NCBI RefSeq assembly: GCF_029844725.1
Contig: NZ_JAOCKJ010000002.1
Coordinates: 124,001 to 188,000 of the forward strand
From: Pantoea sp. GD03673
Lineage (GTDB): Bacteria > Pseudomonadota > Gammaproteobacteria > Enterobacterales > Enterobacteriaceae
Direction of reading: 5' to 3'
Length of the DNA stretch: 64,000 nt
The translations under genes and the position numbers were made by a program. The notes under the pieces are model-generated. The model was given only the letters and a program-made list of their open reading frames with translations. It was not told the DNA's origin and ran no database searches. Shown here piece after piece: positions 10,057-21,495 of the stretch. The first letter of the stretch is position 1; every line of letters starts with the position of its first letter.

Positions 10057-10449
10057 ATGCTCACCCTGCTATCTGTCTGCGGACGCTATCTTCGCGCCTT
10101 TATCATCATTTATCTCTGCTTATACGCCGGCATCGGCATCGCCTCGCTGCTGCCCATTAAACTGCCTGGCAGCATCCTGGGCATGTTAATTCTGTTCGCC
10201 CTGCTGGCGTCACAGATCCTGCCGGTCAGCTGGGTGAAACCGGGCTGCCATCTGCTGATTCGCTATATGGCGCTGCTGTTCGTACCGATTAGCGTCGGGG
10301 TAATGAGCTACACCGACCTCCTGACCGCACAGTTTGGCCCTATCGTCGTTTCCTGCGTGGTCAGTACCTTCCTGGTGCTCTCCGTTGTTGGCGTAAGCGC
10401 CCACCAGCTTCATAGCCGCCGTCCAGCCGGAGAATCAGCCGATGAGTGA
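10057..10449 (+). CDS. yohJ: CidA/LrgA-family membrane protein YohJ
   Basis: 130-residue inner-membrane protein with four predicted hydrophobic helices, including [16 protein letters not shown], the family signature. The LrgA/CidA family is holin-like. With YohK it forms a two-gene unit corresponding to lrgAB/cidAB, linked in other bacteria to murein hydrolase control or to pyruvate and nucleoside export. AGGAG lies just before the ATG. The 3' end overlaps yohK by 8 bases, which points to translational coupling. Confidence 0.92.
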   Translation: MLTLLSVCGRYLRAFIIIYLCLYAGIGIASLLPIKLPGSILGMLILFALLASQILPVSWVKPGCHLLIRYMALLFVPISVGVMSYTDLLTAQFGPIVVSCVVSTFLVLSVVGVSAHQLHSRRPAGESADE

Positions 10450-11134
10450 AATGTGGTGGTCACTGCCACTGACGCTGGCGGCCTTTTTTCTGGCCCGCAA
10501 GCTGGCAATACGGCTGAAGATTTCGCTGCTGAATCCGCTGCTGGTGGCGATGGGGATGATTATCCCGATCCTCCTGCTGTTGCAGCTGCCCTACGCACGC
10601 TATTTCGCGGGCAGCCAGATTCTGAATCAGCTGCTGCAACCCGCTGTTGTGGCCCTGGCACTGCCGCTGTATGAGCAGATGCATCAGATTCGCGCCCGCT
10701 GGAAATCGATTATCGGGGTCTGCTTTATCGGCAGCCTGACCGCCATGACCTCTGGCACCGCCATTGCGCTGTGGATGGGTGCCACGCCCGAAATTGCCGC
10801 CACCATCCTGCCTAAATCCGTGACCACGCCCATCGCGATGGCCGTTTCCGGTTCGCTGCACGGCATTCCCGCCATCAGCGCTATCTGCGTGCTGATTGCC
10901 GGTGTTCTGGGCGCGGTGTTCGGACACACCGTGCTGAATCTGCTGGGCGTGAAATCGAAAGCAGCGCGCGGACTGGCCATTGGCACTGCGTCGCACGCAC
11001 TCGGCACGGCGCGCGCCGCCGAACTCGACTATCAGGAAGGGGCATTCAGCTCACTGGCGCTGGTCATCTGCGGCATCATCACCTCACTGCTGGCACCGTT
11101 TATTTTTCCGCTGCTGCTGCACTGGTTTGGCTGA
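10442..11134 (+). CDS. yohK: CidB/LrgB-family membrane protein YohK
   Basis: 230-residue inner-membrane protein of the LrgB/CidB family, partner of YohJ. Conserved family pieces are [10 protein letters not shown] near residue 122 and [12 protein letters not shown] near residue 182. Length matches the E. coli protein (231). It overlaps the end of yohJ and is followed after only three bases by the palindrome in front of cdd. Placement next to cdd is conserved with E. coli and fits a link to nucleoside use, but the transported compound is not shown by sequence. Confidence 0.93.
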   Translation: MSEMWWSLPLTLAAFFLARKLAIRLKISLLNPLLVAMGMIIPILLLLQLPYARYFAGSQILNQLLQPAVVALALPLYEQMHQIRARWKSIIGVCFIGSLTAMTSGTAIALWMGATPEIAATILPKSVTTPIAMAVSGSLHGIPAISAICVLIAGVLGAVFGHTVLNLLGVKSKAARGLAIGTASHALGTARAAELDYQEGAFSSLALVICGIITSLLAPFIFPLLLHWFG

Positions 11135-11137
11135 AAG

Positions 11138-11157
11138 TTTGCGAGAGATCTCGCAAA
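11138..11157. promoter_or_regulatory. CRP-S-like palindrome upstream of cdd
   Basis: TTTGCGA-GAGATC-TCGCAAA is a perfect two-fold symmetric site except for the outermost flanks. It has the CRP geometry (half-sites separated by six bases) but TGCGA in place of TGTGA, the pattern described for Sxy-dependent CRP-S sites. It lies 98 bases before the cdd start. It could instead act as a stem at the end of yohK. Confidence 0.5.
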
Positions 11158-11189
11158 GTTGAAACATGCAACACAGGTTACATTGTCAG

Positions 11190-11205
11190 AGCGATGTGGA
11201 TCACA
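11190..11205 (+). promoter_or_regulatory. Probable second CRP half-matching site before cdd
   Basis: AGCGA-N6-TCACA has one consensus half (GATCACAT) and one weak half, 50 bases before the cdd start. E. coli cdd is under CRP and CytR control, so such a site is expected here. Confidence 0.4.
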
Positions 11206-11254
11206 TATAAACCGGTGACTGGCACATCGCCCTGCTGAATTTAATGAGGCTCAC

Positions 11255-12145
11255 ATGCAATCCCGTTTCCTCTCTGCTTTTGAGGCATTGCCGTCAACGC
11301 TGCAAACTGCACTCGCTCCCCTGCTGGACGATCCCGATTTTCACGCGGTGCTGAGCGCCGAACAGGTTGCCTCACTGCAGCAACAGACACAGATGGATGC
11401 CGATGCGCTGGCGCTGGCGCTCCTGCCCCTGGCGGCGTCCTGTGCGGTCGCCACCGTGTCGCATTTTAACGTCGGGGCTATCGCCCGTGGCGTCAGCGGC
11501 AACTGGTACTTCGGGGCTAACATGGAATTCGTCGGTGCGCCCATGCAGCAGACGGTTCACGCTGAGCAGAGCGCCATTACCCATGCCTGGCTGCGCGGTG
11601 AGCGTCAGATTGAGACCATCACCGTTAACTACACGCCGTGCGGTCACTGCCGTCAGTTTATGAACGAGCTGAACAGCGGCACAACCATTCGCATCAGCCT
11701 GCCACAACGCGCCATCAGCACCCTCGCCGATTATCTGCCGGATGCCTTTGGCCCCCGCGATCTCAACATCACGACCTTCCTGATGGACGAGGTGGATCAC
11801 GGCTATGTGGCCGACGGCGATGACCTGGTGCAGGTTGCCGTTGCTGCCGCCAATGCCAGCCACGCGCCGTACAGTCAGTCACATGCGGGCGTTGCGCTGC
11901 TGACCACTGATGGCAGGATGGTCGCCGGTCGTTATGCGGAAAATGCCGCCTTTAACCCGAGCTTCCCGCCCCTTCAGGCGGCGCTGGTTCTGCTGAACAT
12001 GCAGGGCGGCGATGTTCGTCAGATAAAAAAAGCGGTATTAGCGGAAGTGGAAAATGCCACGTTAAGCCAGTTCGCCGCCACGCAGGCAACGCTGAACACA
12101 TTTGGCTGTGGTGAGCTGCTGCAGGTAACGCTGTACAAAGCATAA
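11255..12145 (+). CDS. cdd: Cytidine deaminase
   Basis: 296-residue homodimeric enzyme that deaminates cytidine and deoxycytidine to uridine and deoxyuridine in pyrimidine salvage. Zinc and catalytic residues are visible: His102 and Glu104 in HAEQSA, and Cys129 and Cys132 in PCGHC. The N-terminal catalytic domain is followed by a degenerate C-terminal copy, the enterobacterial two-domain form (E. coli 294 residues). TGAGG precedes the ATG. Confidence 0.98.
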   Translation: MQSRFLSAFEALPSTLQTALAPLLDDPDFHAVLSAEQVASLQQQTQMDADALALALLPLAASCAVATVSHFNVGAIARGVSGNWYFGANMEFVGAPMQQTVHAEQSAITHAWLRGERQIETITVNYTPCGHCRQFMNELNSGTTIRISLPQRAISTLADYLPDAFGPRDLNITTFLMDEVDHGYVADGDDLVQVAVAAANASHAPYSQSHAGVALLTTDGRMVAGRYAENAAFNPSFPPLQAALVLLNMQGGDVRQIKKAVLAEVENATLSQFAATQATLNTFGCGELLQVTLYKA

Positions 12146-12414
12146 CCCACTGTCAGAGCGGCCACAGTTTTGTGAGCTTTTGTAAACAAACGCTGTACTT
12201 CTGCGGGAAATTTCATAGGATCTGGCGCCAGAATTCACGTCATTACAAATTACTCTGAATAATTCAGGTTGCAGGATAGCAGCACGAGCGTGAATGTTTC
12301 CGCAGCGGTTACCCTGCCGCTGCCGGGCCTGCAGTCTGAGCTATAACGGGTAAGAAAACTGGCGCTACCTTTCCGGCGTGACGCCAGACAACACTGCAAC
12401 CGGAGCATCACTGC

Positions 12415-14112
12415 ATGGAACTCGACTACGAAAGTAAACGCCCGCTGTACATCCCTTATGCTGGCCCGATTTTGCTGGAATTTCCCCTGCTGAACAAAGG
12501 CAGCGCCTTTACCCTCGAAGAACGTAATGAATTCAACCTCAACGGTCTGCTGCCAGAAGCGGTGGAATCGATTGAAGAGCAGGCGCAGCGTGCCTGGCGT
12601 CAGTTCCAGGACTTCAAAAACAATAACGATAAGCACGTCTACCTGCGCAACATCCAGGACACCAACGAAACGCTGTTTTACCGCCTGCTGGATAACCATC
12701 TCGAAGAGATGATGCCCATCATCTACACCCCGACCGTTGGCGCCGCCTGCGAACACTTCTCTGAAATCTACCGTCGTGCGCGTGGCGTGTTCATCTCCTA
12801 TCCTAACCGCGACCGCATCGAAGATATGCTGCAAAACGCCACCAAGCAGAATGTGAAGGTGATTGTGGTGACCGATGGCGAGCGCATCCTCGGCCTGGGC
12901 GATCAGGGTATCGGTGGTATGGGCATCCCGATTGGTAAGCTTTCACTTTACACCGCCTGCGGCGGCATCAGCCCGGCTTACACCCTGCCGGTGGTGCTGG
13001 ATGTCGGCACCAATAACCAGCAGCTGCTCAACGATCCGCTTTATATGGGCTGGCGTCATCCGCGCATCACGGGTGAAGAGTACGATGAATTCGTTAACGA
13101 ATTTATTCAGGCAGTTAAGCGCCGCTGGCCGAAAGTGCTGTTGCAGTTTGAAGATTTCGCCCAGAAGAATGCTATGCCACTGCTGAACCGCTATCGTGAT
13201 GAAGTCTGCTGCTTCAACGACGATATTCAGGGCACCGCCGCCGTCACGGTAGGGACGCTGATTGCTGCCAGCCGCGCCGCCGGTAGCCGCCTGTGCGAGC
13301 AGAAAGTGGTGTTCCTGGGTGCCGGTTCCGCAGGTTGTGGTATCGCTGAACAGATTATCGCGCAGATGAAATCCGAAGGTCTGAGCGACGAGGAAGCACG
13401 TGGCCGCGTGATGATGGTGGATCGCTTTGGTCTGCTGACTGACAAGCTGCCTAACCTGCTCGATTTCCAGAGCAAGCTGGTACAGAAGAGTGAAAGCCTG
13501 CAACACTGGGATGTGACCAATGATTCAATCTCCCTCCTGGATGTGGTGCGTAATGCTCAGCCCGATATTCTGATTGGTGTTTCCGGTCAGCCGGGTCTGT
13601 TTACCGAAGAGATCATCCGCGAGATGCACAAGCACTGTAAACGTCCTATCGTGATGCCGCTGTCGAACCCGACGTCACGTGTGGAAGCAACGCCAGCCGA
13701 TATCATCGCCTGGACAGACGGTGCTGCGCTGGTCGCAACCGGCAGCCCGTTCTCGCCGGTGAGCTGGAACGGTAAGACCTACCCGATTGCACAGTGCAAC
13801 AACTCCTACATCTTCCCTGGCATTGGTCTGGGTGTGATTGCGTCGGGTGCCAGCCGTGTCACCGATACCATGCTGATGACCGCCAGCCGCGCACTCGCCG
13901 ACTGCTCTCCGCTGGTGAATGAAGGCGAAGGCCCGGTGCTGCCAGAGATTAAAGATATTCAGGGCGTGTCGAAGATTATTGCGATGGAAGTGGGTAAAGC
14001 CGCTCAGCTGGCAGGCGTCGCCGTGGTGACCTCGGAAGATGTGTTGTCACAGGCTATCGCCAATAACTTCTGGCTGCCGCAGTATCGTCACTATCGTCGT
14101 ACCTCGATTTAA
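12415..14112 (+). CDS. maeA: NAD-dependent malic enzyme
   Basis: 565-residue cytoplasmic enzyme that oxidatively decarboxylates malate to pyruvate with NAD. Visible: the malic-enzyme signature around [14 protein letters not shown] (near residue 270), an N-terminal YTPTVGAAC and an NAD-binding [13 protein letters not shown] near residue 300. Length equals E. coli MaeA (SfcA). In E. coli cdd and sanA are neighbours and maeA lies elsewhere, so its place here is a rearrangement relative to E. coli. CCGGAG precedes the ATG. Confidence 0.97.
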   Translation: MELDYESKRPLYIPYAGPILLEFPLLNKGSAFTLEERNEFNLNGLLPEAVESIEEQAQRAWRQFQDFKNNNDKHVYLRNIQDTNETLFYRLLDNHLEEMMPIIYTPTVGAACEHFSEIYRRARGVFISYPNRDRIEDMLQNATKQNVKVIVVTDGERILGLGDQGIGGMGIPIGKLSLYTACGGISPAYTLPVVLDVGTNNQQLLNDPLYMGWRHPRITGEEYDEFVNEFIQAVKRRWPKVLLQFEDFAQKNAMPLLNRYRDEVCCFNDDIQGTAAVTVGTLIAASRAAGSRLCEQKVVFLGAGSAGCGIAEQIIAQMKSEGLSDEEARGRVMMVDRFGLLTDKLPNLLDFQSKLVQKSESLQHWDVTNDSISLLDVVRNAQPDILIGVSGQPGLFTEEIIREMHKHCKRPIVMPLSNPTSRVEATPADIIAWTDGAALVATGSPFSPVSWNGKTYPIAQCNNSYIFPGIGLGVIASGASRVTDTMLMTASRALADCSPLVNEGEGPVLPEIKDIQGVSKIIAMEVGKAAQLAGVAVVTSEDVLSQAIANNFWLPQYRHYRRTSI

Positions 14113-14119
14113 TCTTGCC

Positions 14120-14147
14120 GCTGCCGGATCGCATCCGATCCGGCAGC
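14120..14147. terminator. Strong stem-loop after maeA
   Basis: An 11-bp perfect stem, GCTGCCGGATC / GATCCGGCAGC, with a six-base loop starts eight bases after the maeA stop. No T-run follows, so it may act as an mRNA 3' end or a weak terminator. Confidence 0.55.
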
Positions 14148-14229
14148 GTTCAAAAAGCGCACAGCCAGCCGGCAGTAACTTGCTTCGCTGCGGCAGCTCA
14201 AGTAGCCTTGTCCCATCTCAACATTCTGA

Positions 14230-14967
<738 letters not shown>

Positions 14968-15037
14968 CTGACGTTCAGCGGTTTAATGAAACTCTGTTAT
15001 ATGCGCTGAGCTGCAGTCTGGCAGCAAGGTACAAGAC

Positions 15038-15087
15038 TCAGGGAACCTACGCCTTTTGCGTCTTTCCGATCTGACCGTGTTCCCTTC
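15038..15087. repeat. Short copy of a dispersed palindromic repeat
   Basis: TCAGGGAACCTACGCCTTT matches the left arm of the copies at 28625 and 33795 (17 of 19 bases against the first). Its end GTTCCC (15079-15084) pairs with GGGAAC (15041-15046). The inner stem is reduced. Lies between sanA and the mgl terminator. Confidence 0.55.
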
Positions 15088-15131
15088 GTATACTCCGTCT
15101 TAAAGCGACGACCCCAGCATTACCGCCATAA

Positions 15132-15157
15132 AAAAAGCGACCCGAAGGTCGCTTTTT
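15132..15157 (-). terminator. Terminator of mglBAC, bidirectional
   Basis: AAAAAGCGACC and GGTCGCTTTTT form an 11-bp stem with a CGAA loop, flanked by A and T runs on both sides. Located just after the mglC stop. Confidence 0.9.
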
Positions 15158-15172
15158 AGCGTTGAATCAGAC

Positions 15173-16183
15173 TTACTTCTTACGTGAATATTTCAGTGAA
15201 TCCAGCGCCACGGCGAAGATGATGATGCCGCCCTTAATGATGTACTGCCAGTAAGGGTTGACGCCGATATAGGTCAGACCGTAGTTGATAACGGTGAAGA
15301 TCAACACACCGGTCACAACACCCGCCACACTACCCACACCGCCCGCGAAGGAAACGCCGCCGACCACACAGGCTGCAATCGCATCCAGCTCATACATAAA
15401 GCCGAGGTTGTTGGTGGCCGAACCGATACGCCCCGCTTCCAGCATCCCGCCAAAGGCGTAGAAAACACCCGACAGCGCATAGATCATGATCAGATTCAAA
15501 GGCACATTCACGCCGGATACTTTCGCAGCTTCCGGGTTACCGCCGATAGCGAAAATATTTTTACCGAAGCGGGTTTTGTTCCACAAAATCCAGACGAAAA
15601 TAATGGCGATCACGGCGTAGAAGGTGATGAATGAAAGTTTGAAATCACCAAAGCGTAAGAAGCCCTGAGCAAATTTCGAGAACCCGGCATCAAAACCCGC
15701 AATCGGAGAAGCACCCACAAAGTCGTAATAGAGTGAGTTAATACCGTAAACGATAATCATGGTGCCCAGCGTGGTGATAAATGGCGTTACCTTGAGATAC
15801 GCAATAATCACACCGTTGACCAGACCAATTACGCCGCCGATGATGCACACGGTCAGGATAACCAGTGGAATCGGCACGGTATCCAGCGTCGGGAACACTT
15901 TGTTGGCGTTATCCATCGCCTGCAACAGCGTCGCGGCGACAACGGCCGCCAGACCGACCTGACGTCCGGCTGACAGGTCAGTACCCTGGGTCACAATCAG
16001 ACCTGCCACACCCAGTGCAATAATAATGCGCACCGAAGATTGCGTCAGAATATTACTCAGGTTCATCAAACTTAAAAATGTGGGGTCCTGGAAAATAATA
16101 ATAGCCAGCAATACCAGCAGAACGACATAAATGCCGCCCTCTTTTAACCAGGTTAGCGCATTCTTTTTTGTAGTCGCTTTCAT
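15173..16183 (-). CDS. mglC: Galactose/methyl-galactoside ABC transporter permease MglC
   Basis: 336-residue inner-membrane permease of the BPD_transp_2 type with about ten helices. It forms the channel of the high-affinity galactose, glucose and methyl-galactoside importer with MglA and the periplasmic MglB. Recognisable pieces: VTQGTDLSAGRQVGLAA, VTPFITTLGTM and AIGGNPEAAKVSGV. Length equals E. coli MglC. Begins 19 bases after mglA in the mglBAC operon. Confidence 0.97.
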   Translation of the reverse strand: MKATTKKNALTWLKEGGIYVVLLVLLAIIIFQDPTFLSLMNLSNILTQSSVRIIIALGVAGLIVTQGTDLSAGRQVGLAAVVAATLLQAMDNANKVFPTLDTVPIPLVILTVCIIGGVIGLVNGVIIAYLKVTPFITTLGTMIIVYGINSLYYDFVGASPIAGFDAGFSKFAQGFLRFGDFKLSFITFYAVIAIIFVWILWNKTRFGKNIFAIGGNPEAAKVSGVNVPLNLIMIYALSGVFYAFGGMLEAGRIGSATNNLGFMYELDAIAACVVGGVSFAGGVGSVAGVVTGVLIFTVINYGLTYIGVNPYWQYIIKGGIIIFAVALDSLKYSRKK

Positions 16184-16202
16184 GTTAACAGCCCTTGCTT
16201 CA

Positions 16203-17723
16203 TTAAAGGTGTAATGACGCTAAACGCAATATTTCGTTCTGCGTGGTCGTTTTGGTATCAACTATGCCTGCTACCAGACCGTTGCTCATTACCAGAATAC
16301 GATCGGTAATGCCTAACAGCTCCGGCATTTCGGATGAGATAATAATGATGCCCTTTTCTCTTTTCGCCAGCTCAGCAATCAGCTGGTAAATTTCAAATTT
16401 TGCGCCAACATCGATACCGCGTGTTGGTTCATCAAGCATCAGGATTTCAGGCTGGGTCAATAACCAGCGTCCAATAATCACTTTTTGCTGGTTACCACCC
16501 GAAAGCGAACCAATTTGGGTATGGTGACCCGGCGTTTTTACCCGCATTGAATCGATAACCCATTGGGTATCACTCTTCATGCGTTTATTGTCCAGTAGTC
16601 CCATACTGTTTTTATATTTTTTGATATTGGAAATAAGCGAGTTAAAACCAATGTCCAGAAAAGCATAAATACCGGTTGAGCGACGCTCTTCCGTTACCAG
16701 CGCAAAACCGTGGTTAATGGCTTCATTGGCGCTGTCATTATTAATCGGTTTGCCATGCAATTTAATGGTGCCGCCCGATTTTTCGCGAATGCCAAACAGC
16801 GTTTCGACGATATCGGTACGTTTGGCACCCACCAGCCCGGCAATGCCGAGTATCTCCCCTTTACGCAGATCAAATGAGATGTCGCGAATAGATGGCTGAC
16901 GGAGTGAGGTCAGATTACGCACCTCAAGGATTGTCTCGCCTGGCACATTCGTGCGGTCAGGGAAACGCTGGTTCAGTGAACGGCCGACCATCATGGCGAT
17001 GATCTTATCCATATCCAGCCCTTCCAGCGGCTGAGAGGCAATCCACTGTCCATCACGCAGAATCGTGATCTCATCACACAGCTGGAAAATCTCTTCCATC
17101 TTGTGCGAAATATAAACGATGCCGCAACCGCGATCTTTCAGCTTACGAATAATGGTGAACAGGTGATTGACCTCTTTCTCGGTTAACGAGGAGGTTGGCT
17201 CATCCATAATCACAATTTTCGCGTCGTAGGAGAAGGCTTTGGCAATTTCAATCATCTGCATCTGCGACACAGACAGATTGGCCACTTTGTCGCGCGGATC
17301 GATATCGATATCCAGCTCGTCAAAAATGGCTTTAGTGTCCTGATACATTTTATCCTGATCGACAAAGAAGCCTTTGCGCGGATAACGCCCCAGCCACATG
17401 TTATCCATCACGGTACGCTGCAGGACCAGGTTTAATTCCTGATGCACCATCGACACGCCATTTTCCAGCGCCTCTTTGGAGCTTTTATAGTCGATCTCTT
17501 TACCCTGAAACAGGATACTGCCGGTATCTTTTTTATAAATACCAAACAGGCATTTTAATAAGGTGGATTTACCGGCACCGTTCTCGCCCATTAATGCATG
17601 AACAGAGTGAGGCCGCACTTTTAAATTCACATTATCTAACGCTTTTACGCCGGGAAATGATTTTGAAACATTCGTCATTTCCAGCAGATATTCTCGCTGC
17701 GCGGTCGTGTTATCACTGGCCAT
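16203..17723 (-). CDS. mglA: Galactose/methyl-galactoside ABC transporter ATPase MglA
   Basis: 506-residue ATPase with two fused ABC domains, the carbohydrate-uptake CUT2 layout. The first domain has Walker [10 protein letters not shown] and signature LSVSQMQ. The second has the degenerate P-loop GLVGAKRTD and signature LSGGNQQK with [11 protein letters not shown]. Length equals E. coli MglA. Sits between mglB (68 bases) and mglC (19 bases) and powers galactose import at the inner membrane. Confidence 0.98.
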   Translation of the reverse strand: MASDNTTAQREYLLEMTNVSKSFPGVKALDNVNLKVRPHSVHALMGENGAGKSTLLKCLFGIYKKDTGSILFQGKEIDYKSSKEALENGVSMVHQELNLVLQRTVMDNMWLGRYPRKGFFVDQDKMYQDTKAIFDELDIDIDPRDKVANLSVSQMQMIEIAKAFSYDAKIVIMDEPTSSLTEKEVNHLFTIIRKLKDRGCGIVYISHKMEEIFQLCDEITILRDGQWIASQPLEGLDMDKIIAMMVGRSLNQRFPDRTNVPGETILEVRNLTSLRQPSIRDISFDLRKGEILGIAGLVGAKRTDIVETLFGIREKSGGTIKLHGKPINNDSANEAINHGFALVTEERRSTGIYAFLDIGFNSLISNIKKYKNSMGLLDNKRMKSDTQWVIDSMRVKTPGHHTQIGSLSGGNQQKVIIGRWLLTQPEILMLDEPTRGIDVGAKFEIYQLIAELAKREKGIIIISSEMPELLGITDRILVMSNGLVAGIVDTKTTTQNEILRLASLHL

Positions 17724-17791
17724 ATTTTACCTGGCTAAAAAACGGTGGTGACATAAAAAAGGCGCGACAGCGGTCGCGCCCGTAATCGATC

Positions 17792-18787
17792 TTATTTCGA
17801 GAACTGAGAAAGATTTTCTTTATCAACCGGAACGTAAGGAACGCGGACGATCTTATCGACCATCTTGAAGTTAGTTCCGTCGGTTGCCGCTTTGCCGTTA
17901 GCCAGGTTGTTGGCAATATCCAGCGTAGCTTTCGCCTGGTTTTCCGCATCGTTCAGCACGGTACCGGCCAGCGCACCCGATTTCACCAGCGCCAGCGCTT
18001 CTGGCAGGGCATCAACACCAAAGACCGGAATGGACGTCATGTTGTGCGCTTTCAGCGCTTCAACCGCACCCATCGCCATCGCATCGTTGTTAGCAATCAC
18101 GACTTCAATTTTCTTAGCGTTCGGGCCAGACAGCCACGCATCCACTTTGTCTTTGGCTTGTGCGGTATCCCACATCGCCGTATCCATCGCTAACTGCTGG
18201 GTTTTCAGGCCATCTTTGTTCAGGGTGTCGATAACATATTTGGTGCGTGCTTCAGCATCAGGATGGCCCGGCTCGCCCTTCAGCAGGACGAACTGAATGG
18301 TGCCATCTTTGTTCAGATCCCAGGCTGGGGTTGCTTTCCAGTGCTTCTCAATCAGCTGACCCTGAATGATGCCCGACTCTTTAGAGTCGGTGCCAACGTA
18401 GTAAGCTTTGTCATAACCGGCCAGTACTTTGGCGTTAGGTTCTTTGTTGAAGAAGACCACCGGCACGTCGTTGGCACGCGCTTTGTCTACCACGACCGCA
18501 GCGGCAGCCGGGTCAACCAGGTTGATCGCCAGCGCTTTCACGCCTTTTGCCATCAGCACGTCAATCTGATCGTTCTGTTTGGACTGGTCGTTCTGAGAGT
18601 CATTCATCAGCAGCTGTATGCCACCGATAGTTTTCGCTTCTTTCTCGATGTCTTTACGCACCATTGACATGAAGTTGTCATCATATTTGTAAATGGTCAC
18701 GCCGATACGGGTGTCAGCTGCGTGAGCGGTTGCACCAAACATCATGCTGGCAACCAGTGCTGTAAGCGTGAAAACCTTCTTATTCAT
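17792..18787 (-). CDS. mglB: Periplasmic galactose/glucose-binding protein MglB
   Basis: 331-residue periplasmic binding protein that delivers galactose and glucose to MglAC and serves Trg chemotaxis. The first ~23 residues are a clear signal peptide ending in ATAHA before ADTRIGV. The calcium-binding loop DLNKDGTIQ is present. The ATG at 18787 is chosen because it starts the signal peptide and is preceded by GGAGATACC; the open frame extends further upstream without a better start. First gene of mglBAC. Confidence 0.97.
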   Translation of the reverse strand: MNKKVFTLTALVASMMFGATAHAADTRIGVTIYKYDDNFMSMVRKDIEKEAKTIGGIQLLMNDSQNDQSKQNDQIDVLMAKGVKALAINLVDPAAAAVVVDKARANDVPVVFFNKEPNAKVLAGYDKAYYVGTDSKESGIIQGQLIEKHWKATPAWDLNKDGTIQFVLLKGEPGHPDAEARTKYVIDTLNKDGLKTQQLAMDTAMWDTAQAKDKVDAWLSGPNAKKIEVVIANNDAMAMGAVEALKAHNMTSIPVFGVDALPEALALVKSGALAGTVLNDAENQAKATLDIANNLANGKAATDGTNFKMVDKIVRVPYVPVDKENLSQFSK

Positions 18788-19041
18788 GGTATCTCCGGTT
18801 TTATTATGCAGGGTCTTTTTAGCGCTACCGCGCAAGGTGCGGCAGAGCAATCGGTAAAACAGATCGGCGCGTCGGCAAACGTAATCGGGATGTTAAGCCA
18901 TTGAACGCCGTCTAAAACCTGACTTCCCTGTGCCAGAACGCTTCCATGAAATGGGTATGAACCCTTTAACCGGCTACTGAGACCACAACTGATGCCGTTA
19001 CACTGGCGTTACATAATGTTTCAGTCCGGTAAGACGCTGCC
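18788..19041 (-). other. Long mgl leader region
   Basis: About 250 bases separate the likely mgl start point (near 19036) from the mglB ATG. No gene is seen in it. It would form a long 5' untranslated region; no known riboswitch is recognised. Confidence 0.4.
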
Positions 19042-19101
19042 ATCATAGTGAGGGCAATGTTAATTAACTGTGAATACAATCACAGATTGAAAACGGTTAC
19101 A
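19042..19101 (-). promoter_or_regulatory. mgl promoter with CRP site and GalS/GalR operator
   Basis: On the minus strand: TATGAT (plus 19042-19047) fits a -10 box. A perfect CRP core TGTGA-N6-TCACA lies at 19069-19084, about 40 bases before the inferred start point. The operator TGAAAACGGTTACA at 19088-19101 matches the GalR/GalS pattern TGNAANCGNTTNCA and overlaps the galS stop. This gives a CRP-activated, GalS-repressed promoter. Confidence 0.82.
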
Positions 19102-20137
19102 TGCCTGAATCGCCTGAATTAGTGACGGACTCCACATTTTGCCGCTGCGCCACCGAATGACGCCGTACCAGGGTCGGCATAAAGATGTGGGTTGCGGTGT
19201 CATCCAGCAGTCCCGCTGCGCCCTGAAGCGCCAGCTCAGTGGCGATTTTCGCCATAGATACAATGGGATAGCGAACGGTAGTTAATTGCGGATCGGTGTA
19301 ACGCGAAATAGGAATGTCATCAAAGCCAATGACAGAAAAATGCTGTGGAACCTGAATGCCGTTGTCTTTCAGCGCGGTGAGTGCGCCAGCCGCCATGCCG
19401 TCGTTGTAGGCAAACACCGCCGTGAGGTTGAGATTGCGCCCCAGCAACTCCACCATCGCGGCTTCGCCGCCCTGCATGTCAGGCTCTGCGCTGGCTATCC
19501 AGCTCTCCTGTGGCCGGATGCCCTGCTCTGCCATTGCCTGCATCCACCCTTCACGGCGCTGTGCCACATCCTCGATAGGATGACTGGAGCAGAGATAGCC
19601 AATCCGGCTATGCCCCTGCTGCAACAGGGTTCTTGAGGCCATTAACGCGCCCGTGACGTTATCCAGACTAACGCTGCGGTGTTCGAAACCAGGGATGATG
19701 CGGTTAATGACCACCATGCCGGGTACGTGCTGCATAAAATCTGCCAGCTCCGCATCCGGCAGCGTTTTCGCGTGCACCACCAGGGCGCTGCAGCGCTGAC
19801 GGATCAGCACCTCAATAGCATGACGCTCTTTCTCTTCCTGATGCCAGGAGTTGCTGATTAACACATGCTTGTGCACGCGCTGCGCCACGGTATCCACTGC
19901 TTTAACCAGCGCCCCGAAAAACGGGTCGGAGACATCCATCACCACCACCCCGATCGTGTCGCTGACCTGCGTCGCCAGCGCCTGGGCGTTGGCATTAGGC
20001 CGATAGCCCAGCGCCTCGACTGCCTGCAACACGGCATCGCGGGTGTCTGAGGTCACGGCGTTGCTCTGATTGAGGACGCGCGACACGGTCGCCACTGACA
20101 CGCCAGCCTGACGGGCAACATCACGAATAGTTATCAT
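19097..20137 (-). CDS. galS: HTH-type transcriptional repressor GalS
   Basis: 346-residue LacI-family repressor (galactose isorepressor) that controls mgl and itself. The N-terminal helix-turn-helix reads [19 protein letters not shown], followed by the hinge and a periplasmic-binding-protein-like sugar domain. Length equals E. coli GalS. It lies directly upstream of mglB on the same strand, and its own control region carries the same CRP-operator pair as mgl. GalR is very similar; the neighbourhood decides for GalS. Confidence 0.95.
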   Translation of the reverse strand: MITIRDVARQAGVSVATVSRVLNQSNAVTSDTRDAVLQAVEALGYRPNANAQALATQVSDTIGVVVMDVSDPFFGALVKAVDTVAQRVHKHVLISNSWHQEEKERHAIEVLIRQRCSALVVHAKTLPDAELADFMQHVPGMVVINRIIPGFEHRSVSLDNVTGALMASRTLLQQGHSRIGYLCSSHPIEDVAQRREGWMQAMAEQGIRPQESWIASAEPDMQGGEAAMVELLGRNLNLTAVFAYNDGMAAGALTALKDNGIQVPQHFSVIGFDDIPISRYTDPQLTTVRYPIVSMAKIATELALQGAAGLLDDTATHIFMPTLVRRHSVAQRQNVESVTNSGDSGM

Positions 20138-20219
20138 GCAGCAGTTCCAGAAAGGAAAAATAGGGCATCACGCCGGGTTGAACACCGGCGCTATTTTGTC
20201 AGGGGCAGGCTGCGTGCAG

Positions 20220-20253
20220 CGTGAATTGCGTCACATCAATGAAAACGGTTACA
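20220..20253 (-). promoter_or_regulatory. galS control region: CRP site plus GalS operator
   Basis: CGTGA-N6-TCACA (20220-20235) is a near-consensus CRP site, and TGAAAACGGTTACA (20240-20253) is identical to the operator before mglB. Both lie 83-116 bases upstream of the galS start, consistent with autoregulation. Confidence 0.78.
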
Positions 20254-20284
20254 TACAATTCTGTAACCTTTGTGATGGCGGTCA

Positions 20285-21445
20285 TTATCTGGCGTTGTCG
20301 GTAAGTCGTGATTTACCGGCTGAGAGCAGCGTAAGCCGCCGCCACAGCCACTCCAGCGGACCCTGTGCGAAGAAATGTAACCAGATGAGTGAAAACAGAA
20401 TATTGATGAGCCATACCGCAGGCACCATCAGCACCAGCTCCAGCCGGGTGAAATGCAGGTAAAAGCCAAACCGATAAAACAGCGTGGTGCAGATCAGCGA
20501 TTGCAACAGGTAGTTGGTCAGCGCCATGCGGCCCACGCACTGAATGGCGTAGCTGATGCGCCAGCGCGAGATCTGCGGCCACCAGGCCAGACAGAGTGCG
20601 GCATAGCCCAGGCTAATCAGCGGGCTGGCAAGATCGCGTGGTGTCTGAAGATAAAAACCCGTCCAGCGGAATTCCCAGTGTAACAGCCATTGTGCAGCCA
20701 CACCGGCCACCGCAATGGTGAAGCCCATCGTCAGCAGCAGCGCCGCCGCCTGACGATAGTGACGAAGAGGAAACTCGCCTTTCAGCCAGCCGCTGCGCAA
20801 CAGCGCACCACCGATCATCATCAGGCCCGCCAGTTGCCAGCCATATTGCGCCGCCAGCGCCATCAGTCCTGACGAAAGATGATCCAGACGGTTCTGTATC
20901 GCCTCCCAGCCGCCGGTGAGTTTCCAGTACTGTTCATATTGCAGATCGGCTGCACCCGGCAGCCAGGATCGCGTTGGTTCAGGATCGGAAATCGACCCAA
21001 ACACCAGCAGGACGCCGCAGCCCACCAGATAGAGCAGAATGCCGGTATTCATCAGACTGCGGGTTGACGGAACATCACGCAGCACCCGCCAGACCACCAG
21101 CCCGATGATGCCGTAATCCAGCAGGATGTCGCCCTCCCAGAGAAAGACACCATGCAGGAAACCGATCAGCACCAGCAGTGAAAGCCGGGCAGTCAGCCAG
21201 CGACTGCCACGCGGCAGCTGCATTTGCAGACCTGCGCCAAACAGCAGCGCGAACAGGGTAAGGAATTTGAGCTGGGCAAAGACGTCAGAGAGTGCCCACG
21301 TCCAGACATCGGCGAGGCTGACGCTGCCCTGCCAGGCCGGATTCAGGTAGGCGGCAGAAGGCAGCCCGAAACCCACAATATTGAGCAGCAGGATGCCGAG
21401 AATGGCACATCCACGAATGAAATCCAGCGCGTGATAGCGTTGCAT
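20285..21445 (-). CDS. yeiB: DUF418 membrane protein YeiB
   Basis: 386-residue inner-membrane protein with about ten hydrophobic segments and the C-terminal DUF418 domain (GRMALTNYLLQSLI around residue 305). Function unknown in E. coli as well. It opens with RYHALDFIRGCAILGILLLN, typical of the family. Placed between folE and galS on the same strand, the E. coli order folE-yeiB-galS. Confidence 0.93.
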   Translation of the reverse strand: MQRYHALDFIRGCAILGILLLNIVGFGLPSAAYLNPAWQGSVSLADVWTWALSDVFAQLKFLTLFALLFGAGLQMQLPRGSRWLTARLSLLVLIGFLHGVFLWEGDILLDYGIIGLVVWRVLRDVPSTRSLMNTGILLYLVGCGVLLVFGSISDPEPTRSWLPGAADLQYEQYWKLTGGWEAIQNRLDHLSSGLMALAAQYGWQLAGLMMIGGALLRSGWLKGEFPLRHYRQAAALLLTMGFTIAVAGVAAQWLLHWEFRWTGFYLQTPRDLASPLISLGYAALCLAWWPQISRWRISYAIQCVGRMALTNYLLQSLICTTLFYRFGFYLHFTRLELVLMVPAVWLINILFSLIWLHFFAQGPLEWLWRRLTLLSAGKSRLTDNAR

Positions 21446-21495
21446 GCGGCACCCTGCATTGACGAAGCGGGCAACATTATGCGCCCGCCGTTAAC

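Noticed and set aside
12240..12300. CTGAATAATTCAGGTTGCAG-like stretch, similar to an intergenic repeat of other enterobacteria
   Set aside because: Only a short match from memory, no second copy in the window, so no call is made.
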